Origin: Paenibacillus terricola
GTDB taxonomy: Bacteria > Bacillota > Bacilli > Paenibacillales > Paenibacillaceae
Assembly (NCBI RefSeq): GCF_014779765.1
Contig: NZ_JACXZA010000002.1
Span: 248,001-312,000, forward strand
Reading direction: 5' to 3'
Length of the DNA stretch: 64,000 bases
Position 1 is the first letter of the stretch. Each line of letters opens with the position of its first letter. Positions 25,336-33,977 of the stretch are shown one piece after another. Position numbers and translations under genes: made by a program. Below the pieces are notes generated by a model. That model made no database searches. It saw only the letters and a list, made by a program, of their open reading frames with translations, and was not told where the DNA came from.

Positions 25336-26207
25336 TACGCAAAATACGCATCTTCTTAGAAATGATCAAGTTTGAACATACGATTTTTGCTTTGCCATTC
25401 GCATTTATGGGCGCCATTCTTGGCGGTATCGTCGAGAACGACAAGCTTCCTGCTTGGTCAGAGATCGGATGGATTATTCTTGCCATGGTCGGCGCTCGCA
25501 GTGCTGCCATGGGACTTAACCGGCTTATTGACGCTGGCATTGACGCACTTAATCCGCGAACGGAGAAACGTGCAATACCAGCTGGTTTGTTGAAGATCGG
25601 AGAAGTTATTGTATTCATTATCGTTTCATTCGCTTTGCTGATTTGGGCTTCTACGCAGTTGAATCCGCTGTGTGTTCAACTGATGCCGATTGCTGTATTC
25701 ATGCTTGTGCTGTACTCCTACACGAAGCGCTTCACTTGGCTGTGTCACGTCGTTCTCGGCCTGACGATCGGATTGTCGCCGCTTGGCGCTTGGGTGGCAG
25801 TAACCGGCAAGTTCGATGCAGCAGCGTGGGTTCTGTACGCCGCAGTTGCTTTGTGGCTTGCAGGTTTCGATACGGTATACGCTACGCAGGACTTTGAGTT
25901 TGACCGGAAGCATAAAGTACATTCCATCCCAGCGCGCTTCGGCATCAGTCGTGCGCTATGGATTGCGCGTTCGTTCCATATCGCAACAGCAATTTGCTTT
26001 GCTTCTCTTGTTATTCTGACGAATCTAAGCTGGCTATTCTTGGTTGGAACGATTATTGCTATCATTATTTTGTTCTATCAACATTGGCTGGTTCGTCCGA
26101 ACGACTTGAGCCGCGTTCAAATCGCCTTCTTCCCAATGAACGGAACGCTTAGCGTCGTGTTATTCGCCTTTACACTCTTGGATGTACTGGTGCTTCATCA
26201 ATGGTAA
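25332..26207 (+). CDS. UbiA-family prenyltransferase, probable menaquinone (MqnP-type)
   Basis: 291 residues with eight or nine transmembrane helices. The first aspartate-rich region [15 protein letters not shown] and the second ([16 protein letters not shown]) define the UbiA family. Placed between menG, a UbiX-type gene and mqnA, it most likely prenylates 1,4-dihydroxy-6-naphthoate in the futalosine route rather than making ubiquinone, which Firmicutes lack. It overlaps both neighbours by a few bases, so translation is coupled. Confidence 0.88.
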   Translation: MIRKIRIFLEMIKFEHTIFALPFAFMGAILGGIVENDKLPAWSEIGWIILAMVGARSAAMGLNRLIDAGIDALNPRTEKRAIPAGLLKIGEVIVFIIVSFALLIWASTQLNPLCVQLMPIAVFMLVLYSYTKRFTWLCHVVLGLTIGLSPLGAWVAVTGKFDAAAWVLYAAVALWLAGFDTVYATQDFEFDRKHKVHSIPARFGISRALWIARSFHIATAICFASLVILTNLSWLFLVGTIIAIIILFYQHWLVRPNDLSRVQIAFFPMNGTLSVVLFAFTLLDVLVLHQW

Positions 26208-26845
26208 ACGGACTGCAGCACGGGGCAGCTGCGCGGCCTCCTCGTTGGGTAGTCGGCATTACGGGCGCAAGCGGCTCCATCTATGGTATTCGATTGATTG
26301 AGGTGCTTCTCCGTGAGGGTGCCGAAGTTCATGTCGTTGTGACAGATGCCGGATGGAGGGTTCTGAAAGAGGAGCTTGGCTGGGACGTCACGCGGCGACA
26401 GGCCGCGCTTGATGAAAGATTCAGCCAAGTGGAAGGTGGAGGTCGCTTGACCTTCCACCCGAACGCAGATATCGGCGCTTCGATTGCCAGCGGATCGTTC
26501 CGAGTTGACGGCATGATCATCATGCCCTGCTCGATGGGAACGCTCGCTTCGATCGCTCATGGCATATCGGATGATCTGATGACAAGGGCAGCGGATGTCA
26601 TGATGAAAGAAGGGCGTCAGCTCATCATCGTGCCAAGAGAAACGCCTCTGCATGCGATTCACCTTGAGAATATGCTGACACTCGCTAGAATGGGCGTTAA
26701 GCTTGTGCCGGCGATGCCGGCTTTTTACTTTGGGCCGCAAAGTATAGATGACCTGGTCGATTTCTTGGTTGGCAAAGTACTTGACATCATGGCGATTGAA
26801 CACCGCCTATTCAAGAGATGGGGAGGTGAAGGACATGCGGAATGA
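26201..26845 (+). CDS. ubiX: Flavin prenyltransferase, UbiX type
   Basis: 214 residues; UbiX attaches a dimethylallyl group to FMN, giving prenyl-FMN used by UbiD-type decarboxylases. Motifs: VVGITGASGSIYG (FMN phosphate site), PCSMGTLASIAHG and LIIVPRETPL. The start ATG 26201 overlaps the prenyltransferase stop. In the futalosine route a UbiX/UbiD pair removes the carboxylate from the naphthoate intermediate; the UbiD partner is not in this window. There is a 12-15 residue N-terminal extension before the core. Confidence 0.9.
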   Translation: MVNGLQHGAAARPPRWVVGITGASGSIYGIRLIEVLLREGAEVHVVVTDAGWRVLKEELGWDVTRRQAALDERFSQVEGGGRLTFHPNADIGASIASGSFRVDGMIIMPCSMGTLASIAHGISDDLMTRAADVMMKEGRQLIIVPRETPLHAIHLENMLTLARMGVKLVPAMPAFYFGPQSIDDLVDFLVGKVLDIMAIEHRLFKRWGGEGHAE

Positions 26846-27671
26846 AGTACCGCTGTCCGTTGGCCGCATCGATTATGCGAATGCATGGCCATTATTCCAT
26901 TATGCTACGAATGATGTGCTTGCGCCGCATGGCGCGCATATCGTCTCCCGCATTCCTGCACAGTTGAACCGCGCTCTGATGGATGGCGAACTGGCAATGT
27001 CTGCTGTTTCGTCGTTCGCTTATGCGTATAACGCTGATCAATATATGCTGCTTCCCGATCTATCGGTAAGCTCTGAAGGTACCGTGCATTCCATCCTGCT
27101 CTTCTCGAAGAAGCCGCTAGATGAGGTGCGTAACGGCCGCATTGCGCTGACGAATACGTCCGCAACTTCAGTCAACTTGCTCAAAATTCTAATGACCTGC
27201 TACCTAGAGGGCAATCCTTCTTACGAAACGATGGAGCCAGACCTTGATCGTATGCTCGAGCATGCGGATGCTGCGCTTCTCATTGGCGACACTGCGATTC
27301 ATGCTTCATGGCTGGACAAAGGGCTTGAAGTGTTCGACCTAGGCGAGATGTGGCATCGTTTCACCGGCTATGGAATGACCTATGCTGTCGTAGCTGTTCG
27401 TAAGGAAGCGGCGTCTGAACATCATGATGGGATTGAAGCCGTACATCGTGCTATGATAGATAGTAAAAATAAGAGCTTGTTTGATCTTAGTCCGCTCGTA
27501 CGTCAAGCGTGTGAACAGCTTGGCGGTACGCCGGACTATTGGCATCATTATTTTCAGACACTCAAATATGATTTCGGGCAGCGAAGGCAGGAAGGGCTTC
27601 GGCTGTACTTCCGTTACGCCGCTCAGTTAGGGCTGCTCGAACGAGAACCGGAACTCGCATTTTTTCAATAG
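26835..27671 (+). CDS. mqnA: Chorismate dehydratase MqnA (menaquinone, futalosine pathway)
   Basis: 278 residues. MqnA removes water from chorismate to give 3-[(1-carboxyvinyl)oxy]benzoate, the entry to the futalosine pathway. The N-terminus (SVGRIDYANAWPLF), the substrate loop MSAVSSFAYA and the block LTNTSATSVNLLK are typical. ATG 26835 is chosen for GGGAGGTG seven bases upstream; it overlaps ubiX by 11 bases. It has a periplasmic-binding-protein-like fold without a signal peptide. It competes with TrpE and AroH, encoded 4-6 kb downstream, for chorismate. Confidence 0.92.
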   Translation: MRNEVPLSVGRIDYANAWPLFHYATNDVLAPHGAHIVSRIPAQLNRALMDGELAMSAVSSFAYAYNADQYMLLPDLSVSSEGTVHSILLFSKKPLDEVRNGRIALTNTSATSVNLLKILMTCYLEGNPSYETMEPDLDRMLEHADAALLIGDTAIHASWLDKGLEVFDLGEMWHRFTGYGMTYAVVAVRKEAASEHHDGIEAVHRAMIDSKNKSLFDLSPLVRQACEQLGGTPDYWHHYFQTLKYDFGQRRQEGLRLYFRYAAQLGLLEREPELAFFQ

Positions 27672-27729
27672 CTCTTGTCATGCTTACGAAGTTGGTTTTG
27701 CATTAGCAAAACCTTAAGGATGGAACCCA

Positions 27730-28704
27730 ATGAAACTAATGGATATATTCGCCCGGATGAAGGGCGATCTCAACGTAATCGAATCGGAGCTCGCGAAGGC
27801 GGTGACGTCGGATCATACGATGATGACGGAGACGTCGGTGCACTTGCTGAAGGCAGGCGGCAAACGGATTCGTCCCGTTATCGTGCTTCTCTCCGGCAAG
27901 TTCGGCCATTACAATCTCGACGTAATGAAGTGGGTAGCCGTGCCACTGGAATTGATTCATATGGCATCGCTAGTCCATGATGACGTCATTGATGATGCCG
28001 AGACCCGCCGCGGCCAATTGACCGTCAAGTCCAAGTGGGACAATCGGATTGCGATGTATACGGGCGATTACATTCACGGCAAAGCGCTCACGGTGGCGAC
28101 GCAGCTGGATAACCCGCGTATTCATCAGATCTTGTCCAAAGCAATGGTTGAGATGTGCATTGGAGAGATGGAGCAGATTCGTGACTTCTTCAATACGGAA
28201 CAATCGATTCGTCGTTACCTGCTGCGTATCCGTCGCAAGACGGCGCTGCTTATCGCAATTAGCTGCCAGCTCGGTGCGATTGCCGCAGGGGTGAGCGAGA
28301 AGGTATCGAATCAGTTGTATCGATACGGCTACAACGTCGGGATGACGTTCCAAATTCGCGATGACCTTCTTGATTTATGCGGAACAGCCAAACAGATCGG
28401 CAAACCGCCGGGCTCTGATATTCGCCAAGGCAACATGACGCTGCCAGTTCTTATCGCTCTGCAGGAACAAGCCATTCGCGTTCCGCTGCTGCAAGAGATT
28501 AAACGAATTCGAGAGTCGGACGGAACGGCTAACACGACCGAAGCGATTCGACTCATTCGCGGCAGTCGCGGCATTGAACAATCCGAGCAGCTTGCAGAAC
28601 GATATATTCAGAAAGCGTTGGCTGCTTTAGAAGGACTTCCCGATATTCCGGCGAAGAAAAGCTTGCGGGATATCGCTCATTTTGTGAATAAGCGCAATTA
28701 TTAA
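27730..28704 (+). CDS. hepT: Heptaprenyl diphosphate synthase component II
   Basis: 324 residues, the catalytic subunit with the two aspartate-rich motifs of trans-prenyl synthases: first VHDDVIDDAETRRG near residue 80, second IRDDLLDLCG near residue 208. ATG 27730 follows AAGGATGG. It pairs with HepS encoded four genes upstream. hepS-menG-hepT order is the Bacillus one, with three futalosine-type genes inserted between menG and hepT. Confidence 0.95.
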   Translation: MKLMDIFARMKGDLNVIESELAKAVTSDHTMMTETSVHLLKAGGKRIRPVIVLLSGKFGHYNLDVMKWVAVPLELIHMASLVHDDVIDDAETRRGQLTVKSKWDNRIAMYTGDYIHGKALTVATQLDNPRIHQILSKAMVEMCIGEMEQIRDFFNTEQSIRRYLLRIRRKTALLIAISCQLGAIAAGVSEKVSNQLYRYGYNVGMTFQIRDDLLDLCGTAKQIGKPPGSDIRQGNMTLPVLIALQEQAIRVPLLQEIKRIRESDGTANTTEAIRLIRGSRGIEQSEQLAERYIQKALAALEGLPDIPAKKSLRDIAHFVNKRNY

Positions 28705-28739
28705 GTTACGGTTCGGTTATGTGAAAGGGGTAAGAGACG

Positions 28740-29183
28740 ATGGAGAGAACATTTCTGATGATAAAGCCGGATGGCGTGCAGCGGGGATTAATTGGTGAAA
28801 TCGTCGGGCGCTTCGAGCGCAAAGGGCTGAAGCTCATTGCGAGCAAGATGATGCTGATTAGCCCGGAGCTTGCGGAGCGTCATTATGCTGAGCATAAGGG
28901 TAAGTCGTTCTACGAGCCATTAATTGAATTCACGACATCCGGACCGGTATTCGCTATGGTGTGGGAAGGGGACAATGTTATTGCCCTGACCCGCGCGCTG
29001 ATCGGGAAGACGGATGCGGTAGAAGCGCTGCCGGGCACGATTCGCTCGGATTACGCGGTACATACAAGGTTCAACCTGATTCACGGTTCGGATTCAATCG
29101 ACAATGCAGAACGCGAGATTGCACTGTTCTTCGCACCTGAACAACTTATCGATTATGAGTTGACGATTCAACGTTGGATCTAG
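28740..29183 (+). CDS. ndk: Nucleoside diphosphate kinase
   Basis: 147 residues; balances nucleoside triphosphate pools through a phospho-histidine. It begins [18 protein letters not shown] and carries the active-site NLIHGSDS (NxxH-G-S-D). The segment before it, [10 protein letters not shown], departs from the common GDYGV-x-x-GRN but keeps the arginine. Full length. It lies between hepT and cheR as in B. subtilis. Confidence 0.95.
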   Translation: MERTFLMIKPDGVQRGLIGEIVGRFERKGLKLIASKMMLISPELAERHYAEHKGKSFYEPLIEFTTSGPVFAMVWEGDNVIALTRALIGKTDAVEALPGTIRSDYAVHTRFNLIHGSDSIDNAEREIALFFAPEQLIDYELTIQRWI

Positions 29184-29218
29184 TGCGACATAAGCAGTCA
29201 TGACAGGAGGATGCCAGC

Positions 29219-29998
29219 TTGGTGGATGCGGATTATGACAAGTTCGTGGAGCAGATCAAGAAACGAACCGCAATCGATCTCGGGCAGTACAAAGAAACGC
29301 AGATGAAACGTCGTCTAACGACGCTAAGACAGAAGCATGGATTTAGTACATTTGCAGCATACCTTGACGCTCTGGCGCGCGAGTCAGCTCTCATGGATGA
29401 GTTTCTAGACCGGATGACAATTAACGTATCTGAGTTCTGGCGCAATCCGAATCGATGGGCGATGCTCGAGGAACGATTTCTGCCCGAACTGCTGTCCGGC
29501 GGCAATCGGATAGCCATCTGGAGCGCAGCTTGCTCTACTGGTGACGAGCCTTATACGACGGCGATGATCTTGGATCGAATGGGCGCATTGAACCGCGCGA
29601 CGATTACGGCGACAGACCTCGATCAGAACGTAATCAAGAAAGCGCAGAGCGGCCTGTATCAGGATCGTTCGGTCCGCGATGTGCCCAAGCCGTATTTGAA
29701 CCAATATTTTACGCGCGACGGCGATATCTATTCGGTTGATGATCGGATCAAACGTGCCATTCGATACAAGCAGCACAATTTGCTTCATGATTCTTATGGC
29801 GGCCCCTATGATTTGATCATCTGCCGCAACGTTATGATCTACTTCACGGAAGAAGCGAAGCATCAGATCTACCAGCGGTTCTCGAATGCACTGAAGCCGG
29901 GTGGCATTCTGTTCGTCGGAAGCACGGAGCAGATATTCACTCCGCAGCAGTATAATTTCGAGACGGCTGAAACGTTCTTTTATCGGAAAAAAGTTTGA
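29219..29998 (+). CDS. cheR: Chemotaxis protein methyltransferase CheR
   Basis: 259 residues; methylates glutamates on chemoreceptors using SAM. The N-terminal helical domain with the receptor-binding arginine block (QMKRRLTTLRQKHG), the MTINVSEFWRN motif, the SAM loop SAACSTGDEPYT and the CRNVMIYF motif are all present. The start is TTG 29219 behind CAGGAGG. With motI (9.6 kb) it shows the organism is motile. Confidence 0.95.
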   Translation: MVDADYDKFVEQIKKRTAIDLGQYKETQMKRRLTTLRQKHGFSTFAAYLDALARESALMDEFLDRMTINVSEFWRNPNRWAMLEERFLPELLSGGNRIAIWSAACSTGDEPYTTAMILDRMGALNRATITATDLDQNVIKKAQSGLYQDRSVRDVPKPYLNQYFTRDGDIYSVDDRIKRAIRYKQHNLLHDSYGGPYDLIICRNVMIYFTEEAKHQIYQRFSNALKPGGILFVGSTEQIFTPQQYNFETAETFFYRKKV

Positions 29999-30126
29999 AG
30001 GTTCTCGTTATCGCTCCCATTCATCAGCACTCTTTCGCTCATATCAGCTGCACGAAGACGAATGTATGACAGCACCATCTTGTTGCTATACTAGGTTAAT
30101 GGAATCGAACGCCATGGAGGGACAAG

Positions 30127-30294
30127 ATGGATAAGCGCAAAGCGTTCGCAGCATACCGGCGCGGGTGGATTACGATCTCGGAATGTGCGCAAATTGTCGG
30201 TATGAGCTGTGAACAGCTTCGTACGGTAATGGATGGTCCGGGATCGGTCATCGAGCCGCCGGAACGTAATGAACGTACGTCAGTCATGCGATAA
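30127..30294 (+). CDS. Small protein with possible helix-turn-helix
   Basis: 55 residues, start ATG 30127 with GGAGGG six bases upstream and a strong terminator 22 bases after the stop, so it looks like a real transcription unit. The middle (WITISECAQIVGMSCEQLR) fits a DNA-binding helix-turn-helix of the excisionase/MerR type, but the protein is too short for more. It occupies the place where B. subtilis carries the chorismate synthase gene. The function is unknown. Confidence 0.55.
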   Translation: MDKRKAFAAYRRGWITISECAQIVGMSCEQLRTVMDGPGSVIEPPERNERTSVMR

Positions 30295-30315
30295 TTATCG
30301 GATCGGATTAAGCTG

Positions 30316-30345
30316 AACCAGCTGCTTCTAAGCAGCTGGTTTTTT
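30316..30345 (+). terminator. Terminator before aroB
   Basis: AACCAGCTGCT and AGCAGCTGGTT form a perfect 11-bp stem with a four-base loop, then T6. Confidence 0.92.
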
Positions 30346-30425
30346 GCTTCTGCAAGGTCTGTTTCAAAGGCTGTCAATGGCGCAGAAACCTTGCCCTATC
30401 AGCCTGTTCGCACACTTGACGTTTC

Positions 30426-30454
30426 TTGTCAAACCGAAGGGGCTGTACTATAAT
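30426..30454 (+). promoter_or_regulatory. aroB promoter
   Basis: TTGTCA and TATAAT at the ideal 17-base spacing, about 70 bases before the aroB start and after a terminator. It probably drives aroB-aroH. Confidence 0.75.
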
Positions 30455-30522
30455 TAGCAAAGATGTTACGGGTATATTCATTGCCGGGCTTCCAATAGCC
30501 GGTGAAGGGAGCGCAATGATAA

Positions 30523-31644
30523 GTGAACGGTACGAATGTAGTTAGAGAACTTACGGTTGATTTGGGCGAACGCTCCTATCCGATTTACATAGGAGAAGGT
30601 CTTCTCCAGGAGACTTCCGATTATCTTGAGAAGCATGGTGTAACCAAGAAATCGCCGCTCATGATCATTACAGACGATCATATTGCGCCGTTATATTTGG
30701 ATTCACTGGTATCGATTCTGTCAAGCGCAGGCTATAAGGTCACATCGGCTGTTGTACCTGCGGGCGAAGGCTCGAAGTCGCTGACGATGTTCGAAGATTT
30801 GATTACGAAGGCGCTTGATGCAGGACTTGACCGCAAATCGACGATTATCGCATTAGGCGGCGGTGTTGTAGGCGATCTTGCAGGTTATGTGGCAGCAGCA
30901 TATATGCGCGGCATTCGTTTCGTACAGATTCCAACAACGATTCTTGCGCACGACAGCAGTGTAGGCGGCAAGGTTGCTGTCAACCATCCGCATGCGAAGA
31001 ATATTATCGGCGCATTCCATCAGCCAGCATTCGTGTTGTTTGACTTGAACACGCTGCAATCGCTGCCGCTGCGCCAAGTGCAATGCGGCCTTGCGGAAGT
31101 AATCAAGCACGGCCTTATCTGGGACGCGTCCTTCGTCGACTGGTGCGATGAGAACATGGACAAGCTGCTCGCGCTTGATCCTGAAGCGCTTGGTTATGCG
31201 TTGTATAAAGGCTGCAGCGTTAAAGCGGCAGTCGTATCGGTCGATGAGCGTGAAGGCGGCCTGCGTGCCATCCTGAACCTGGGTCATACGATTGGCCATG
31301 CGCTTGAAGCGGTCGCTGGCTACGGTGAGCTTACGCATGGTGAAGCCATTGCAATCGGCATGATTGGATCTGCGCTTGTTGGGGTGAAGCTTGGTGCGCC
31401 GCAAGACGTGTACGATGTGACGAAACGCGTGTTTGGCAAGTCCGGCCTGCCGGTACGTTTGCCAGAGCATTTTGACACAGATGCCATTATGCGTGCAATG
31501 ATGCACGATAAGAAGTTTACGGAAGGCAGCATTGTCTATGTCGTGCCAACCGCAATCGGCCGGGTTGAGGTTCGTTCGGATGTAGCAGCCTCGCTCGTGC
31601 GTGAGACAGTAGAACAATTGAAACAGGAGGCCGATTGGCAATGA
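30523..31644 (+). CDS. aroB: 3-dehydroquinate synthase
   Basis: 373 residues; second shikimate-pathway step, converting DAHP to 3-dehydroquinate with NAD and a divalent metal. Motifs: IALGGGVVGDLAGYVA (NAD), AHDSSVGGKVAVNHPHAKN, GLAEVIKHGLI and LNLGHTIGHALEA with the metal-binding histidines. The start is GTG 30523, with GAAGGGAG about ten bases upstream. An ATG at 30516 is out of frame. It overlaps aroH by four bases. Confidence 0.97.
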   Translation: MNGTNVVRELTVDLGERSYPIYIGEGLLQETSDYLEKHGVTKKSPLMIITDDHIAPLYLDSLVSILSSAGYKVTSAVVPAGEGSKSLTMFEDLITKALDAGLDRKSTIIALGGGVVGDLAGYVAAAYMRGIRFVQIPTTILAHDSSVGGKVAVNHPHAKNIIGAFHQPAFVLFDLNTLQSLPLRQVQCGLAEVIKHGLIWDASFVDWCDENMDKLLALDPEALGYALYKGCSVKAAVVSVDEREGGLRAILNLGHTIGHALEAVAGYGELTHGEAIAIGMIGSALVGVKLGAPQDVYDVTKRVFGKSGLPVRLPEHFDTDAIMRAMMHDKKFTEGSIVYVVPTAIGRVEVRSDVAASLVRETVEQLKQEADWQ

Positions 31645-32009
31645 GTGTACGTGGAGTTCGCGGCGCCGTCACGGTAGAGCGCAATGAAGAAGGTCAAATT
31701 CTTGATGCAACAGTTGAATTGTTCAATGCGATCGTAGCAGAGAACGGATTCGCTCCAGAAGATATTTGCAGCGTATTGATTACGGTAACAGGCGAGTTGG
31801 ATTCGACCTTCCCTGCCAAAGCCATTCGAGTAATGCCAGGCTGGGAGCTTGTACCCGTAACATGCGCATTGGAAATTCCGGTTAAAGGCAGCTTGGAGAA
31901 ATGCATCCGTTTCATGCTCCATGTGAATACGACGAAGACGCAGGCCGAGATTAAACACGTCTATCTGAGAGGCGCGCGCTTGCTTCGTCCCGATCTGTCC
32001 AAAGCGTAA
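31641..32009 (+). CDS. aroH: Chorismate mutase, AroH type
   Basis: 122 residues; converts chorismate to prephenate for Phe and Tyr. This is the B. subtilis-type monofunctional trimeric fold, recognised by the start VRGVRGAVTVE, active-site arginine in that block and IRVMPGWELVPVTC. ATG 31641 overlaps the aroB stop (ATGA) and has CAGGAGG ten bases upstream. tyrA, the next step to tyrosine, lies at 40.6 kb. Confidence 0.95.
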   Translation: MSVRGVRGAVTVERNEEGQILDATVELFNAIVAENGFAPEDICSVLITVTGELDSTFPAKAIRVMPGWELVPVTCALEIPVKGSLEKCIRFMLHVNTTKTQAEIKHVYLRGARLLRPDLSKA

Positions 32010-32040
32010 TTGACGAATGGTTTCATGTGAGATTTTCTCA

Positions 32041-32069
32041 TTGACGTTCGTTAGTAGACGATGTATAGT
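32041..32069 (+). promoter_or_regulatory. trp operon promoter
   Basis: TTGACG, 17 bases, TATAGT: a near-consensus SigA promoter just after aroH. The predicted transcript starts near 32076, giving a trpE leader of about 325 nt. Confidence 0.75.
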
Positions 32070-32144
32070 TATACCAAGTTAAGTCGTTATTAGAACGTAA
32101 GTAGAGCAGTACAGACGAGGCAAGATAGAAGCAGTACAGACCGT

Positions 32145-32208
32145 GAGCAGTAGAAGCTAACGGTAGAGATGAGCAGAGCTGAGTATAGAAGAGATAAGCT
32201 TAGTTGAG
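32145..32208 (+). promoter_or_regulatory. TRAP-binding site: eleven NAG triplets in the trp leader
   Basis: Triplets start at 32145, 32151, 32164, 32171, 32176, 32181, 32186, 32191, 32196, 32201 and 32206. All are GAG or TAG except the AAG at 32196. From 32171 onward they recur at exact five-base spacing, i.e. triplet plus two-base spacer, the arrangement TRAP rings bind. Additional scattered TAG/GAG occur from 32091. mtrB at 22.6 kb encodes the ligand protein. Eleven triplets match the 11-subunit ring. Confidence 0.85.
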
Positions 32209-32347
32209 CGATTGATGAATGGACTTTGTTGAGGATTGTGGCATGTATTCCTAGGGATAATTAGGAATTATGCGGGCATTCTATCATCAAGGCACATTTC
32301 TTTCCTCGTATTCTCTCTTTGTATGCACTCATCCTACATGTTAAGCT
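32197..32347 (+). promoter_or_regulatory. Possible trp antiterminator pairing
   Basis: AGCTTAGT (32197-32204), inside the TRAP site, can pair with GTTAAGCT (32340-32347), which overlaps the 5' arm of the terminator. TRAP bound to the triplets would block this pairing and free the terminator. The pairing is eight bases with two wobbles. An intervening hairpin ATTCCTA/TAGGAAT is at about 32247-32268. The model is inference from base pairing. Confidence 0.5.
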
Positions 32348-32371
32348 CCTGCCATCGGCAGGAGCTTTTTT
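32343..32371 (+). terminator. trp leader terminator (attenuator)
   Basis: AAGCTCCTGCC-atc-GGCAGGAGCTT is a perfect 11-bp stem with a T run, ending 31 bases before the trpE start and after the trp promoter, so it acts within the trp leader rather than ending aroH. Confidence 0.92.
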
Positions 32372-32402
32372 AATTCAGATGAACACGAGGGAGAGATCCG
32401 CT

Positions 32403-33977
32403 ATGAACAACGAGCTGCAGCAAGTCATTCAACTAGCTGGTACGTACAACCTGATTCCAATCGTCCGCCACACGATGGCAGACACGGAAACACCGATTCG
32501 CGTGTTTCAACATTTCTACAAGGAGCGCAATGCGTTCCTGCTGGAAAGTGTGGAGGGCGGCGTACAATGGGCTCGTTATTCGTTCATCGGCACGGATCCA
32601 TTCCTTCTTCTATATGGCAAGAACGGCACGATGATTCTGGAGCAGCAGGGAGTGAAGACAGAGCTTCATGACAAGCCGCTCGAACTGCTCAAAGCGAAAC
32701 TGCGGTCCTATCGCAGCCCGCAGATCAAAGACCTTCCGCCATTCACTGGCGGTGCAATCGGCTTCTTCGGTTACGATCTGCTGCAATATTATGAGAAGCT
32801 GCCGAAGCATCGCGTTGATGATCTCAATATGAACGATCTGCAATTCATGTTCTGCGATCAAGTCATCGTCTTCGATCATATGAAGCAGCAAATTCAAGTA
32901 ATCGGCAACGTTCATATCGAAGAAGGCGCAACGGATCAGCAGATCCAAGCCGCATATGAAGCGACATGCGTTCGCATCGATGCGACGATCGAGAAGCTGC
33001 AGCAGCCGCTTCCGATGCAAATGACGAGCGGCGGACCGATTCCGCAAGATCCGGATCTCGGCGATGTGCAGTCGAACATGACGAAAGAGAAGTTCATATC
33101 GAATGTAGATGCAGCGAAGGAATATATTCGCGCCGGCGATATTTTCCAAGTAGTGCTTTCCCAACGCTTCAGTATTGAAACGGAAGTAGATCCGCTGCAT
33201 GTATACCGCGTGCTTCGCACGATGAACCCATCGCCATATATGTATTACCTGAAGCTTGACGATGAGATTATTGTAGGAACATCGCCGGAAGCGCTCGTTA
33301 AGGTCGAAGGAGACAAAGTTGAAACCCGTCCAATCGCGGGTACACGTCCAAGAGGCCGTACGCCGGAAGAAGATGCGGCACTAGAAGTCGAACTGCTGGC
33401 AGATGAGAAGGAACGCGCTGAACATCTGATGCTGGTTGACCTGGGCCGCAACGATATTGGCCGTGTCTCGGAGTTTGGTTCGGTTCACTGCGATTCCTAT
33501 ATGGAGATTGAGCGGTATTCGCACGTTATGCACATCGTATCGAATGTTAGCGGCAAGCTGCGTCAGGATAAAGACTTCTTCGATGCTTTCATCTCCTGCT
33601 TGCCAGCAGGTACGGTATCAGGCGCTCCTAAGCTTCGCGCTATGGAGATTATTGCAGAGTTTGAGAATGAATCGCGCGGCGCTTACGCAGGTGCGATTGG
33701 TTATCTCGGATTCGGCGGAAGCCTGAATACTTGCATCACGATTCGGACAATTATTTTCAAGAACGGCAAAGCGTATGTACAAGCTGGAGCAGGCATCGTA
33801 TGGGATTCGGTTCCGGAGAAGGAATACGAAGAGACGGTTAACAAAGCGAAAGCAAGCTTGAAGGCGATTCGGACAGCAGAGCTTCTGTTCGCGAGCGAGA
33901 AACGTACAACTGTTCAGGCGGGAACAACGATTAACACGGATTATGAAATGATTACGACGCAGGGGGCGAACAACTAA
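32403..33977 (+). CDS. trpE: Anthranilate synthase component I
   Basis: 524 residues; makes anthranilate from chorismate with a glutamine amidotransferase partner. Chorismate-binding motifs PSPYMYYLKL, ETRPIAGTRPRG, DLGRNDIGRVS and GTVSGAPKLRAME are intact. ATG 32403 is used, preceded by GAGGGAGAG; an upstream in-frame ATG at 32319 lies before the leader terminator and is excluded. No trpG follows; as in B. subtilis a shared PabA-type amidotransferase elsewhere is expected. It overlaps trpD by one base. Confidence 0.97.
   Translation: MNNELQQVIQLAGTYNLIPIVRHTMADTETPIRVFQHFYKERNAFLLESVEGGVQWARYSFIGTDPFLLLYGKNGTMILEQQGVKTELHDKPLELLKAKLRSYRSPQIKDLPPFTGGAIGFFGYDLLQYYEKLPKHRVDDLNMNDLQFMFCDQVIVFDHMKQQIQVIGNVHIEEGATDQQIQAAYEATCVRIDATIEKLQQPLPMQMTSGGPIPQDPDLGDVQSNMTKEKFISNVDAAKEYIRAGDIFQVVLSQRFSIETEVDPLHVYRVLRTMNPSPYMYYLKLDDEIIVGTSPEALVKVEGDKVETRPIAGTRPRGRTPEEDAALEVELLADEKERAEHLMLVDLGRNDIGRVSEFGSVHCDSYMEIERYSHVMHIVSNVSGKLRQDKDFFDAFISCLPAGTVSGAPKLRAMEIIAEFENESRGAYAGAIGYLGFGGSLNTCITIRTIIFKNGKAYVQAGAGIVWDSVPEKEYEETVNKAKASLKAIRTAELLFASEKRTTVQAGTTINTDYEMITTQGANN

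Noticed and set aside
32010-32400. T-box riboswitch ahead of trpE
   Set aside because: No T-box sequence (AGGGTGGNACCGCG-like) or specifier stem is seen; the NAG triplet array explains the leader.
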